A DNA stretch of 17,994 nucleotides, from positions 1-17,994 of the forward strand of contig JAFGOG010000382.1 in NCBI GenBank assembly GCA_016926595.1, read 5' to 3'. The notes below the pieces were generated by a model. The model was not told the DNA's origin. It searched no databases and worked only from the letters and a program-made list of their open reading frames with translations. Shown here piece after piece: positions 6,922-15,274 of the stretch (position 1 is its first letter; every line of letters begins with the position of its first letter). Made by a program: the position numbers and the translations under genes. Source of the DNA: Anaerolineae bacterium (GTDB lineage Bacteria > Chloroflexota > Anaerolineae > JAAYZQ01).

Positions 6922-7200
6922 ATGTGCTGTCTGATCACAATCGCGTCCATGCTGGGCCCGCGCCTCGGGATCCTGGTCTGGTACCTGGTCAATCCACTGC
7001 GCTGGCGGATGACCTTTGACACCTGGGTCTGGCCGCTGCTCGGCAGCCTCTTCCTGCCGTGGACAACGCTGGCCTACGTTCTGGTCGCGCCGCACGGCAT
7101 CAAGGGCCTCGAAATCGTCCTGCTCATCATCGCCGTCCTGGTCGACCTGGGCGCATACGGCGGTGGACGCCAGAGCCAAAAAAGCCGCAAAAAGGACTAA
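6922..7200 (+). CDS. Small uncharacterised membrane protein
   Basis: A 92-residue protein with two or three hydrophobic segments: LITIASMLGPRLGILVWYLV near the N-terminus, a middle stretch WPLLGSLFLPWTTLAYVLV, and GLEIVLLIIAVLVDLGAYG, followed by a very basic, lysine-rich tail (RQSQKSRKKD) that is probably cytoplasmic. AGGAGG (6911-6916) sits 5 bases before the ATG, so translation is well supported. It begins 28 bases after the methyltransferase and is likely the last gene of that operon, but there is no evident link to one-carbon chemistry. Function unknown. Confidence 0.75.
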   Translation: MCCLITIASMLGPRLGILVWYLVNPLRWRMTFDTWVWPLLGSLFLPWTTLAYVLVAPHGIKGLEIVLLIIAVLVDLGAYGGGRQSQKSRKKD

Positions 7201-7248
7201 TCGCCCAAATCGCGTCTGAGGATTACCTCTCCCTCACCCAGGCAGAAA

Positions 7249-7284
7249 CGGCAGGCGTTGCCCGCGAATGGGTAGCGCCTGCCG
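7249..7284. terminator. Possible bidirectional hairpin between convergent genes
   Basis: CGGCAGGCG (7249-7257) pairs perfectly with CGCCTGCCG (7276-7284) across an 18-base loop that contains a further CCC/GGG pairing. It lies in the 103-base gap between two convergent genes, where a shared terminator is expected. There is no T-run on either strand, so an intrinsic terminator is not proven. Confidence 0.4.
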
Positions 7285-7303
7285 AGCCCGGAAAACCCAG
7301 AGT

Positions 7304-7738
7304 TCACTTTGGGCGGAAAATGCCGGCCAGCAGGATGATCACGCCGATGCCGATCAGGATGATCGCCCCAACCGCAACCCCGGGCATCAGTTGTGTCAGC
7401 CCGATGCCGAACAAGATGGCGCCAAAGATCAGGCTGCCGATTATCGGCCGCCGGTAGGCCGGCACGACCAAGCGCAGGACCACCCCCAACAGGACGATCG
7501 CCCCGGCGCCAAGAAAGCCGATGGCCCACGCTTTCTCAGGCTCTTCCACAATCTTCTCGATCCAACCGGCGTTGTGGGCCAGCCACACCACCCCAACCCA
7601 GATGAGAATAAGAGCCCAGACCGCGGCGTCGACCGGATCGCGGCGCCACTTTTCCTCCCAACTCTCGTTCCGGTTCTTTTCCTCCTTTTCGTCCTTTTCG
7701 TCCTTCTCGTCCCTGTACTTGCGTGGTTCCTCGGACAT
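7304..7738 (-). CDS. Four-helix membrane protein with charged N-terminus, LiaF/DUF5668-like
   Basis: A 144-residue protein. The first 35 residues are almost entirely charged (repeats of DEK/EEK, then WEEKWRRDP) and soluble. Four hydrophobic helices follow at about 38-56, 71-92, 99-117 and 119-140, ending in FRPK. A helical pair, a basic turn (PAYRRP) and a second helical pair resemble the membrane part of LiaF and DUF5668 proteins that act in cell-envelope stress circuits; the similarity is of layout rather than of a diagnostic motif. AGGAGG lies 5 bases before the ATG. It has its own strong promoter (7788-7816) and no operon partner, and it is convergent with the methyltransferase operon. 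Confidence 0.8.
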   Translation of the reverse strand: MSEEPRKYRDEKDEKDEKEEKNRNESWEEKWRRDPVDAAVWALILIWVGVVWLAHNAGWIEKIVEEPEKAWAIGFLGAGAIVLLGVVLRLVVPAYRRPIIGSLIFGAILFGIGLTQLMPGVAVGAIILIGIGVIILLAGIFRPK

Positions 7739-7787
7739 CTACCCCTCCTACTCTTTGTGAGTGCCAGAACCCTCCAGCCTGGTATGC

Positions 7788-7816
7788 ATTTTAGCACATT
7801 TCGATCTTGTAGTCAA
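7788..7816 (-). promoter_or_regulatory. Promoter of the four-helix membrane protein gene
   Basis: On the minus strand TTGACT (7816-7811), a 17-base spacer and TAAAAT (7793-7788) each match five of six consensus positions. The implied start point is about 40 bases upstream of the ATG at 7738. Confidence 0.65.
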
Positions 7817-7885
7817 TACTCACAATTGTCTCCTGGATGACCGCCCACTGCTCTGGCGCCAGCATTTGGTCTCGCACCGAGGGCT

Positions 7886-7914
7886 TTGACCAAACCCCCT
7901 TTCTGTGCTACAAT
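7886..7914 (+). promoter_or_regulatory. Promoter of the TPR-HEPN/NACHT operon
   Basis: TTGACC (7886-7891), a 17-base spacer and TACAAT (7909-7914) each match five of six consensus positions. The -10 overlaps a potential upstream start at 7905, which supports the downstream ATG at 7968 as the real start. The leader would be about 47 bases. Confidence 0.7.
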
Positions 7915-7967
7915 TTGCCGTGGCGCACATCTATCGATTTCGCATCGCCGGCAGGGAGGCCGTTACA

Positions 7968-10301
7968 ATGAGTCACTGGCAGCTCAGAATAGGAAAGATA
8001 GCCTGGTTTCTACTGATTCTCAGCCTGGCTTTCCCAACCTTCGCCCTCGCTCAGCAGACTCCCCCGCCTTCACCCGACGACAGTCAGGCATTGGAGCTCA
8101 AGCTGGGCCGGTTCTATGAAGATCTAGGCGAATTCGAAGAGGCCTGTCAGCACTTCAGGGCCGCAGCCGGCGGCGCAGACCAGGCGCTGGCAGAAGAGGC
8201 ATGGCAGGCTCTTACCGACTGCGAAAACAAGCGCAGGGATCAGCCACGCGCCCTCGCCAGCAGGACACTCGAGTGGCTGGCGGATGTGGGCACCCGCCTT
8301 GTCCTCATTGCCCTGGGGGCGCTCCTGTTGTTCCTAGTGCTGCGAGCGATCCACCGCCGGCAGCGCTCGGGCTACTTGCTCCTGCCATTCGACGACCTGA
8401 CCGGCGAGAACCTCGGCCCGTCGATCGCCGGCGCTTTTGCCGCCATGCTGCGCGAGATCGCCTTTGTCCATCGAACCCAGGCCGAGGAGATCTTGACCCT
8501 ATCGGAAGAGTTGGACCTTCCCAGCTTTGGCACGCCGGATGAGGGTGGGACACTGACTGCTTCCCTTCTTCGATTCGTAGATGCGGTAACCATCGGCATG
8601 GTTCAGGTCCCCATGCAGGGACTCCTGAGGCTATTCGGCACCCTCCTTCGCCCCGTGCGTTATCACATCTCAGGGCTGGTCTCATCCTCCGGCGACGACC
8701 TGCATATCACCATCTACCTGAGCGACAGCAGGAGCGGGGCAGTAGAGTGCGTATGGCGGGAGGTGGCGCCCAAGGGCCAGAGGTCCGGCTGGGCCCCTCT
8801 GCTGCAGCGATCGGCCTATCGCGTCGTGTACCACGCCGGCCAGGGAGACCTGCAAGCCGGTTCGCCGGAGAGCTTTGAGCTCTTTTCCGAAGGGCTGCAG
8901 CTTCAGCGCGCCTATGCCGGCTCGCCCCAAAACGCGGCCTTCCTACAGGAGGCAAAGCTCAAGCTGGAGGCAGCCCTGAGCCTCGATCCAGACTATGTGC
9001 TGGCCCAGTACGCTTTGGGCAGCGTGTACATGAATTTGGGCCAATACACCGAGGCAAAGGAGATCTTTCGTATCCTGCGCGACGGAACCGATAGGTACCG
9101 CGCCGCCGTGTGCTATCATCTGGGCCAGGCCTATCACCACATCCGGCAGGACTGGACAGCCAAACTGGCCATCGAGGCTTTTGACCAGGCAGTTCAGGCA
9201 GCCGGCGACCCGCCCTGCGACGATGCCCGGCGGCGCCTGCTGGCGCTGTCGCACATCGGCCTGGCGCTGGCCCATGCTCAGATCGGCGAGCGCAAGCTGC
9301 AGCTGGACGGTGCGACGGATCCGTGGCACGAAGCGCAGGCCCATCTGCGGCGAGCCCAAGAGCTGGCATATCCCCTCCCACCGTCAGCCCAAGGTGCCTG
9401 GCAGCGCCTACGGTCTGTCGTTGCCAAGCCCACACCGTGCCAGCCAGAACCGGACATCGAGGCCTTTGCTTCCACTGCCGAGGGGGTGATCGCCCTGGGC
9501 CGCGCCGATCTAAAAGTCGCCCAGGCGGCATTCGCCCGATCCGCCCGCCTCAAGCCCGATTATCCTGCCAACTACCTCTACTGGGCCGAGGCGTGTCTCA
9601 AAGCAGGCGAGCAGGACGAACCACTGCGCGAGCAAAAGCAGGATGAAGCCGTGCAGCATCTGCGCCGGGCGATCCGCATCCGCCCACACCACGAATATGC
9701 GCACTACCGGCTGGGGTTGCTGCTGGAAAAACAGGGCAGGCATGATGAGGCCATAACAGCCTTGGAGCGCGCGCCCGGCATTGCCCGGGCCCACAACGCT
9801 CGTGGTCAGATTCTGGCCGAGCAGTACGAGCGGCTTTCCGAAGCCCTTGTCGCGTTCCGGCAAGCTGTCCACTCTAACAAGCACCTGTCTCAGGCGTGGA
9901 TCAACCTCGCCTGGTGGTTGCTTGAAGCTCACCCCAACGAGCCACAGGCGGCGAAAGAAGCCGAGGAGTGCGCCCGCCGGGCGCTGCACATTGACCTTGA
10001 TACCGACCAGGAGTGGCACCGCCGCACAGTCCTTGGCCGGGCGCTGCTGGAGCAGGGGGAGATCGAGCGCGCTCGGCAGGAGCTAGAGCAAGCAATCGCC
10101 GCCGAGCGAGAGCCCCACCGCCAGAGCCGTTACACCCTGGCTCAGGCCCACTATCACGCTGGCGATCTAAACAGCGCCCAACAGACCCTGAAGCAGATGT
10201 TCAAGCAGTTCGAGGGCCAGCCCAAAGACCTGTGGCACGACCGTTCCGTCGAGCTGATCCGACAGATCCAAAAGGAGCTGCCCAATGAGCCCGGCCGATG
10301 A
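7968..10301 (+). CDS. Membrane-anchored TPR protein with uncharacterised central domain
   Basis: A 777-residue protein. Residues 1-28 form a signal peptide ending ALA before Q29. About 80 extracytoplasmic residues include one TPR-like helical pair (LGRFYEDLGEFEEACQHF). A membrane helix at about 110-127 is followed by the basic AIHRRQRSG, so the rest should be cytoplasmic. Residues 134-290 form a compact alpha/beta domain beginning YLLLPFDDLTGENLGPSIA; its opening loosely resembles TolB N-terminal-like domains, but I cannot name it. From about 300 to the end lie many TPRs, for example 330-375, 545-580 and 660-775, as expected for a protein-protein interaction platform. Start 7968 is chosen for AGGGAGG (7953-7959) 8 bases upstream, the signal peptide and the promoter position. 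The last 17 bases overlap the next gene, implying coupled translation with the HEPN-NACHT protein and probably a physical partnership. Confidence 0.87.
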   Translation: MSHWQLRIGKIAWFLLILSLAFPTFALAQQTPPPSPDDSQALELKLGRFYEDLGEFEEACQHFRAAAGGADQALAEEAWQALTDCENKRRDQPRALASRTLEWLADVGTRLVLIALGALLLFLVLRAIHRRQRSGYLLLPFDDLTGENLGPSIAGAFAAMLREIAFVHRTQAEEILTLSEELDLPSFGTPDEGGTLTASLLRFVDAVTIGMVQVPMQGLLRLFGTLLRPVRYHISGLVSSSGDDLHITIYLSDSRSGAVECVWREVAPKGQRSGWAPLLQRSAYRVVYHAGQGDLQAGSPESFELFSEGLQLQRAYAGSPQNAAFLQEAKLKLEAALSLDPDYVLAQYALGSVYMNLGQYTEAKEIFRILRDGTDRYRAAVCYHLGQAYHHIRQDWTAKLAIEAFDQAVQAAGDPPCDDARRRLLALSHIGLALAHAQIGERKLQLDGATDPWHEAQAHLRRAQELAYPLPPSAQGAWQRLRSVVAKPTPCQPEPDIEAFASTAEGVIALGRADLKVAQAAFARSARLKPDYPANYLYWAEACLKAGEQDEPLREQKQDEAVQHLRRAIRIRPHHEYAHYRLGLLLEKQGRHDEAITALERAPGIARAHNARGQILAEQYERLSEALVAFRQAVHSNKHLSQAWINLAWWLLEAHPNEPQAAKEAEECARRALHIDLDTDQEWHRRTVLGRALLEQGEIERARQELEQAIAAEREPHRQSRYTLAQAHYHAGDLNSAQQTLKQMFKQFEGQPKDLWHDRSVELIRQIQKELPNEPGR

Positions 10302-13300
10302 GCTGGATCAATTGATCCTGACCCACTTCCCCTATCCCCTAGCCGTCAACTACAAGCGGCTGCTGGGCGAGCCCGACCTCGAGCGCAAGACGCGCACCGC
10401 ACTCCAGGTGTTTGAGTTCGGGCTGCGGGCCGTGGCCCTCCAGGTCATCAGCCAGTACATGCAGAACGACATCAAAGAGATACCCGACCCAACCGTGAAC
10501 CAACTGCTGTCCAGAAAGATCGACAAGGCCACGTTGGGGGTGTGGAGAGAGCTCCTGTTCACGACCTTGGACGCCTATGCCGGGTACCGCGATCGCCTCG
10601 CCTGTCCAGAGCTGGCCGATCTCCGCTGGGAACCTGGTACAGACAGGGAGCGCAAGGGCATACAGGGCCACTTTGTCCGCCTGATCGAAATCCGCAATCG
10701 GCTCGCTCATAGGTTGCCTCCTCAGACAGAGGAGGCATGGCGCGATTTGTACCAGAAGGTGGCAGTAGACCTGCGTGCAGTGCTCGAGCTCTTTTCGTTC
10801 CTTCAGAACTATGATCTCATGCTGTGCAGGCAAGGCGAAGGAGGGCGAGAATGTGTCTTTTTCACCGGCCTTGAGCCCCAGATTGTCCGCGGTGACCTGC
10901 CGGCCGAAATGCCAAGCGCAGATCACGAATTCTACCTGCGACGCAAGGATGGTCAGCGTCTCGTGCCGCTGCACCCCTTGATCATCCACTGGCAGAAGGC
11001 CGCCAGCGATGCGCATGCGATAGCCTCAAGCCTCAGCCTCAGCGACGCCGCCCTTTACGACTCGTTCACCAGCTCGGTCATCCATTACCTAGCTACCGTC
11101 GTGTGGGAAAACGTCGAAATCGGGGGTCAAGCAGAAACGTTCCAGGAGTTCTTTACCCGGATCGGGACCGTGCTGGACCAGATCGGCAAGGTTCGCCGCC
11201 GGGAACCCCGGCTGACCTGGAAGGTGCTCGAAGATGTGGCCGGCTTTGTCGTCGAAGACCGATTGGGCACAGCGGAGGACAGATACGATCCGGCCCTGTA
11301 CCTGCCGCGCGAGGCAGTTCACCGGGCATTCAAGGAGTTTCTGTCTTCCGACAAACCGGCCTTTGTCCTCCTGGGCAGCTCAGGTGTCGGCAAGAGCTGC
11401 TTTGTCCTGTCGCTTGTGGAGGAGTACAGAGATGTAGACGAGTGCTGCATCCTGATGTATGATAGCGCGCACTTTGACGTGAGCGTGCCCATCCGCCAGA
11501 TTCTGAGCCAGCACTTTAGCGACTATCTCGAAATCTCCACCGCAGAAGGCGTCCGCAGAATCGACGACATCTTGACCGAGATCAACCAGATCGACGGCAT
11601 CGCCCACCGCCGTGTGGTCCTCATATTCGACGCCATCAACGAGCACGAGGCGCCCGACAAGTTGTTGCGGCAGATCTGCGCCCTGGTCCAAGGCCCCCCC
11701 TTCACCTGGCTCAAGGTTGTTCTCACCTGCCGGCCCGAAGCGTGGCGCAGGTTGAGGGCTAGAAAGGACCTGATACTGACCCCCAGCAAATACTACCGCA
11801 TTTCAGACGCAGCCCAGTGCGGAATCCAGTTCGCCGGCAGCGGCCAGCAGCCGCCCAGAGGTGAAGACTGGATCCAACTCCGGCCCTTTAGCCTTGAGGA
11901 ATTGCCGGCCGTGTATGCCAGATACCAGGGTGTATTTCAGTTGCAGGATGGGTACGGGGATCTGCCGGTCAACGTTCGGGAGATCATCCGCGATCCACTC
12001 GCCCTCAAGTTGGTTGCCGAGACATGGGCTGGTAAAAGCATCCCTGGGCAACTCCGCGCCGCAGAACTCCGCAGACTTTACATCAAACACTTGCTCGATA
12101 CCAAGCGCCTGGACCCAATGGACTTGGATTTGCTGGTCACAGATCTTGTTCCGCTCATGATCAGTCCAGGCAACTATACCAACCAGATCACAGCCGACCA
12201 AATCCGGAAGGAGCAGTTGAATGGAGTACGGCTTCTCGAGGTGGTCTATAGCCAAGAGCTGCTGGGCGGCGAGCCGATCAACCAACGTTTCATGGACCTA
12301 GTGAACGCCGACATCCTGACATTGCGGGGCTCCGACCCCGACCGTGAGATCGGGTTCGAGTACGAGCGCTTTTACGAGTATTTCGCCGGCCAACGCCTGT
12401 ACGACTTGGTGAACACACCCGCCACCCGCCCGGTTACAGACAAGGTGGCGGCCTATGCCGACCTAGGCGTCCAGGCCCAGGAAAAATCCTTCCTCTGGGG
12501 TGCGCTGAAAGATGCCCTCTTTGTCGAGCTGGAAAAACGCGCGGCCGATCAGGGCTGGGAGCTATTCCTTGCCCTGGCTGGCCAACAGACGAGCAGCCTG
12601 CGCAGCGCTCTCCAGGCCGCCCTGGTCGAGTTTGCCCAGGCAGCGCCTGGACCGGTACAGGATCTGGTTTCAGACATACTGACCCAGGCCGGCCAGAAGC
12701 AGGGCGAGGTGGATCCGCAGACGCGGGGAAGCGGCACGCTGGCCGTGGAGCTCGCCGCCCGGCTCGGCAGTTGGGAGGCGCTGGAAAAGGCAGCGCTAAT
12801 GCCGTCGGAGGTCATGCGCTCTCTGGGCGTCACCTATCTCTACTACCTGTGGCCGACGGACCCCAGGCGCGGTGAGCAGGCCATGCAAGCCATCGCTGAC
12901 CGGGTCACCGCCCCGCGTTTGGGCTTTGACCGGGACGCGCTCGAAGCGTTTATCGGCTATTCGCTGCCGGTCCTCTTTGCCCACCGCACCGAGCCTGACA
13001 CGGTCAAGGCCGTGCAAAGGGTGTGGCAGGGCGTTCTGGCTCAGTTCCCCTTCAGCCTGCTGCTCCGGGGCGGCGGAGTGCTGGGTGGGATCTCGCGAGC
13101 TGTCATGCCGGGCGTCATCTTTGTGGTCACGCGCATCGCCGGCATCCTACGCGCGGTGGCGCCCGAAGGCGAGAGCGTCAACGCCCTGGCCGAGATGGAC
13201 GCTTTTTTCCACAAGAACGACCACACCCGCAGGCAGATCGAGCGGCTAATCCCCTACATCGACCCGGCCCGCGGGGATATCACGGCCGAGGAAGAAACGA

Positions 13301-14154
13301 TCCTGGAGCTCGCCGCCGGGCGCGACGGCATCGCCCAGCTCCTCACCTGGGCCATCCTTTTGTCCCATGGCGTGCGACAGCCCGAGCAGATGCTGCCGCT
13401 CCTCCAGAAAGCGTTCCACGCAGCCGTCGGCCAGTCTCCTCCGACGCCTTATACCCATTCGCTCATCGCTATCGTGCAGAACATCCTGTACGAGCAGGAC
13501 CCGGTTGGCTCAGAGTGGCTGGCATTGGCGGAGAGATGGATGCGCCGGGTTATGGAAAAGTCGCGCTTTAAAATGCAGACCAAGACGGGCGCCTTTCGCA
13601 AGTCGTACCTGGACTGGTACCTGCACAACTATTACCGTCTTTACCACCATACGAACTCAGAGCTGGCGCGAGATTATATGAGGGGATACAAAGACGGCAG
13701 CGATCCCAAAGTCATGGAGGATTTTGTGGCCTGTATGGGGACGCTGGGCATGGAGCTGCGCAATCCCCCGGCTGTGACCGACGCCATCGAGACCTTTTGC
13801 GATCTGCACAACGCCGACGTCCGGAAGCAACTCCTTCCTCTGCTGGCTACGCTCCGGTTCCACGATCTGGAGACCGTAGAGCAGTTCCTGGAGCGGTCCG
13901 ACGCGCCGTCCAGCTTTAAGGACCAGGTGCGCTGCTATCCCCCAAAAGAGACGGTCGGCCTGCTGCTTGTGCGCCTGGGCGCATGGACTATACGCGACAC
14001 GATCCTCATCCGGCCTAATCCGTGGTTGATGCGGCACTTCCAGGCCATGTTGTTCGGGATCGTCCGTTCGTCGAATACGAATCAGGCGCTGCGAACGGCG
14101 CTGGCTACGCTGACCAGCATCGTTTACGGCGAAGATCCTCCGCCGCTTCACTGA
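10285..14154 (+). CDS. HEPN-like / NACHT-type STAND NTPase with helical C-terminus
   Basis: A 1289-residue signalling NTPase. Residues 1-175 are helical and carry RNRLAH (137-142), the RNxxxH signature of HEPN RNases and toxins. A linker region follows to about 345. The P-loop NTPase has Walker A GSSGVGKS (364-371), Walker B VVLIFDAINEH (444-454) and a sensor-like LTCRPEAWR (480-488). The winged-helix region ends with FEYERFYEYFAGQRL (691-705), typical of NACHT/STAND proteins. The remaining roughly 580 residues are helical, probably HEAT- or TPR-like and ligand sensing, with a hydrophobic patch near 921-958. There is no signal peptide, so the protein is cytoplasmic. AAGGAG lies 7 bases before the ATG, and the start overlaps the TPR gene by 17 bases. 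STAND proteins usually oligomerise on a trigger and switch on an N-terminal effector; by analogy this could be an RNase-based defence or stress switch. A non-defence regulatory role is equally possible. Confidence 0.88.
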   Translation: MSPADELDQLILTHFPYPLAVNYKRLLGEPDLERKTRTALQVFEFGLRAVALQVISQYMQNDIKEIPDPTVNQLLSRKIDKATLGVWRELLFTTLDAYAGYRDRLACPELADLRWEPGTDRERKGIQGHFVRLIEIRNRLAHRLPPQTEEAWRDLYQKVAVDLRAVLELFSFLQNYDLMLCRQGEGGRECVFFTGLEPQIVRGDLPAEMPSADHEFYLRRKDGQRLVPLHPLIIHWQKAASDAHAIASSLSLSDAALYDSFTSSVIHYLATVVWENVEIGGQAETFQEFFTRIGTVLDQIGKVRRREPRLTWKVLEDVAGFVVEDRLGTAEDRYDPALYLPREAVHRAFKEFLSSDKPAFVLLGSSGVGKSCFVLSLVEEYRDVDECCILMYDSAHFDVSVPIRQILSQHFSDYLEISTAEGVRRIDDILTEINQIDGIAHRRVVLIFDAINEHEAPDKLLRQICALVQGPPFTWLKVVLTCRPEAWRRLRARKDLILTPSKYYRISDAAQCGIQFAGSGQQPPRGEDWIQLRPFSLEELPAVYARYQGVFQLQDGYGDLPVNVREIIRDPLALKLVAETWAGKSIPGQLRAAELRRLYIKHLLDTKRLDPMDLDLLVTDLVPLMISPGNYTNQITADQIRKEQLNGVRLLEVVYSQELLGGEPINQRFMDLVNADILTLRGSDPDREIGFEYERFYEYFAGQRLYDLVNTPATRPVTDKVAAYADLGVQAQEKSFLWGALKDALFVELEKRAADQGWELFLALAGQQTSSLRSALQAALVEFAQAAPGPVQDLVSDILTQAGQKQGEVDPQTRGSGTLAVELAARLGSWEALEKAALMPSEVMRSLGVTYLYYLWPTDPRRGEQAMQAIADRVTAPRLGFDRDALEAFIGYSLPVLFAHRTEPDTVKAVQRVWQGVLAQFPFSLLLRGGGVLGGISRAVMPGVIFVVTRIAGILRAVAPEGESVNALAEMDAFFHKNDHTRRQIERLIPYIDPARGDITAEEETILELAAGRDGIAQLLTWAILLSHGVRQPEQMLPLLQKAFHAAVGQSPPTPYTHSLIAIVQNILYEQDPVGSEWLALAERWMRRVMEKSRFKMQTKTGAFRKSYLDWYLHNYYRLYHHTNSELARDYMRGYKDGSDPKVMEDFVACMGTLGMELRNPPAVTDAIETFCDLHNADVRKQLLPLLATLRFHDLETVEQFLERSDAPSSFKDQVRCYPPKETVGLLLVRLGAWTIRDTILIRPNPWLMRHFQAMLFGIVRSSNTNQALRTALATLTSIVYGEDPPPLH

Positions 14155-15182
14155 CCAAGCTGCCGGTCTAGCCAGTCACGCAGCCGAAAGCGGAATTCGT
14201 CGCCGAACTGCAGGCCCAGGTCCGAGATCGAGTGACCGCCGCCTTCATAGATCCATAGCTCCTTCGGCTCACGCGCCGCCTCGTACAGCCGCCGGGCATC
14301 CGACACGTCCACGAGTGGATCCTCCGTCCCATGGATAACCAGGTATGGAATTGGCGACAGGTCGTCGGCAGACAGGAACGGCTCAATCGGCACAAAGCCG
14401 GCCGCCACCCGCACCTGAGAGCCCATCTCGTACAGCGCCCGTCCAAGCCAGTAGTCGACCGCCCACCGCCCCAGAGACGCCCGCATGCCGGTCACGAGCT
14501 TAAAACTCGCTGGCGAGCCGGCCGTCACCACCGCCTGGGCATTGCGATAGGTCGCCACCTCCATCACCGACACCATCCCCCCCATCGAATTGCCGACCAC
14601 CCCCACCTTCCGATACCCCCGGCTGTTCACCAGATCCAGCACCGCCTTTAGGTCCAGTACCTCGCGAGCGCCAAAGGTCGAGCCCCCTCCGCTCTCGCCA
14701 AATCCGCGATAGTCGAACAGATAAACGTCGAAATCTTCTGCCAGCACTTTGGCCATGGCGACGAGCTGGTGTCCGTCCTTGCTGTCGGCCACGCCATGGC
14801 TAAGCACCACAGCCCTGGGAAATCCGTCTCGGCTGGCGACTCCGGCGATCTCCACCCCATCCTCAGTCGTGACCCGGAAGGGCTGAAACAAGTTCGAATC
14901 GAAATGACCATGGCGGCGGTAGAGGCGGACATTGTAAAAGGACGTAACCGAAAAGAGCGCGACCAGCAAGACTAGGCCGAGACCGCCGCCGAGACGCGCG
15001 GCCGGGTGAGCGTGTGATCGCAGGAGAAAGGCAAAGCAGCATAGCGACCACACGATCAGGCTCCCTTGGAACGCAATAGCCAGCAGCGGCAGCCTGGCTA
15101 AGAGCCGGGTGCCGAACTGCAGCACCAGGTAAACAGACAGCAGGCCGACCAAAGCGACAAAGCTCCACTTCATGAGCTGCAT
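14148..15182 (-). CDS. Membrane-anchored alpha/beta hydrolase
   Basis: A 344-residue protein. Residues 1-85 hold three hydrophobic helices (about 6-24, 31-53 and 64-82), placing the enzyme at the membrane. From about 100 onward it is an alpha/beta hydrolase fold: strand and oxyanion region VVLSHGVAD (125-133), DYRGFGES (157-164), the nucleophile elbow GNSMGG (197-202, Ser199), the acid in HGTEDPLVD (Asp288) and the catalytic histidine in EGGGHS (His317). All three triad residues are present, so it should be an active serine hydrolase, esterase-, lipase- or peptidase-like; the substrate is unknown. An upstream in-frame start at 15458 would run through the end of the channel gene and is rejected; the ATG at 15182 has GAGAGG 7 bases before it. 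Its 3' end overlaps the HEPN-NACHT gene by 7 bases tail to tail. Confidence 0.9.
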   Translation of the reverse strand: MQLMKWSFVALVGLLSVYLVLQFGTRLLARLPLLAIAFQGSLIVWSLCCFAFLLRSHAHPAARLGGGLGLVLLVALFSVTSFYNVRLYRRHGHFDSNLFQPFRVTTEDGVEIAGVASRDGFPRAVVLSHGVADSKDGHQLVAMAKVLAEDFDVYLFDYRGFGESGGGSTFGAREVLDLKAVLDLVNSRGYRKVGVVGNSMGGMVSVMEVATYRNAQAVVTAGSPASFKLVTGMRASLGRWAVDYWLGRALYEMGSQVRVAAGFVPIEPFLSADDLSPIPYLVIHGTEDPLVDVSDARRLYEAAREPKELWIYEGGGHSISDLGLQFGDEFRFRLRDWLDRQLGQ

Positions 15183-15274
15183 AGAAGTACCTCTCGGCAA
15201 CCGGTTTGTAACTGCTCTTCGCTGATCTGTTCCGAGCCCAGCAGCGGCGCCAACACCCAGGTCCCCGCCCTCGC

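Noticed and set aside
7905..7967. Upstream start for the TPR protein
   Set aside because: It would begin inside the predicted promoter -10 region and bury the signal peptide. The ATG at 7968 has a good ribosome-binding site.
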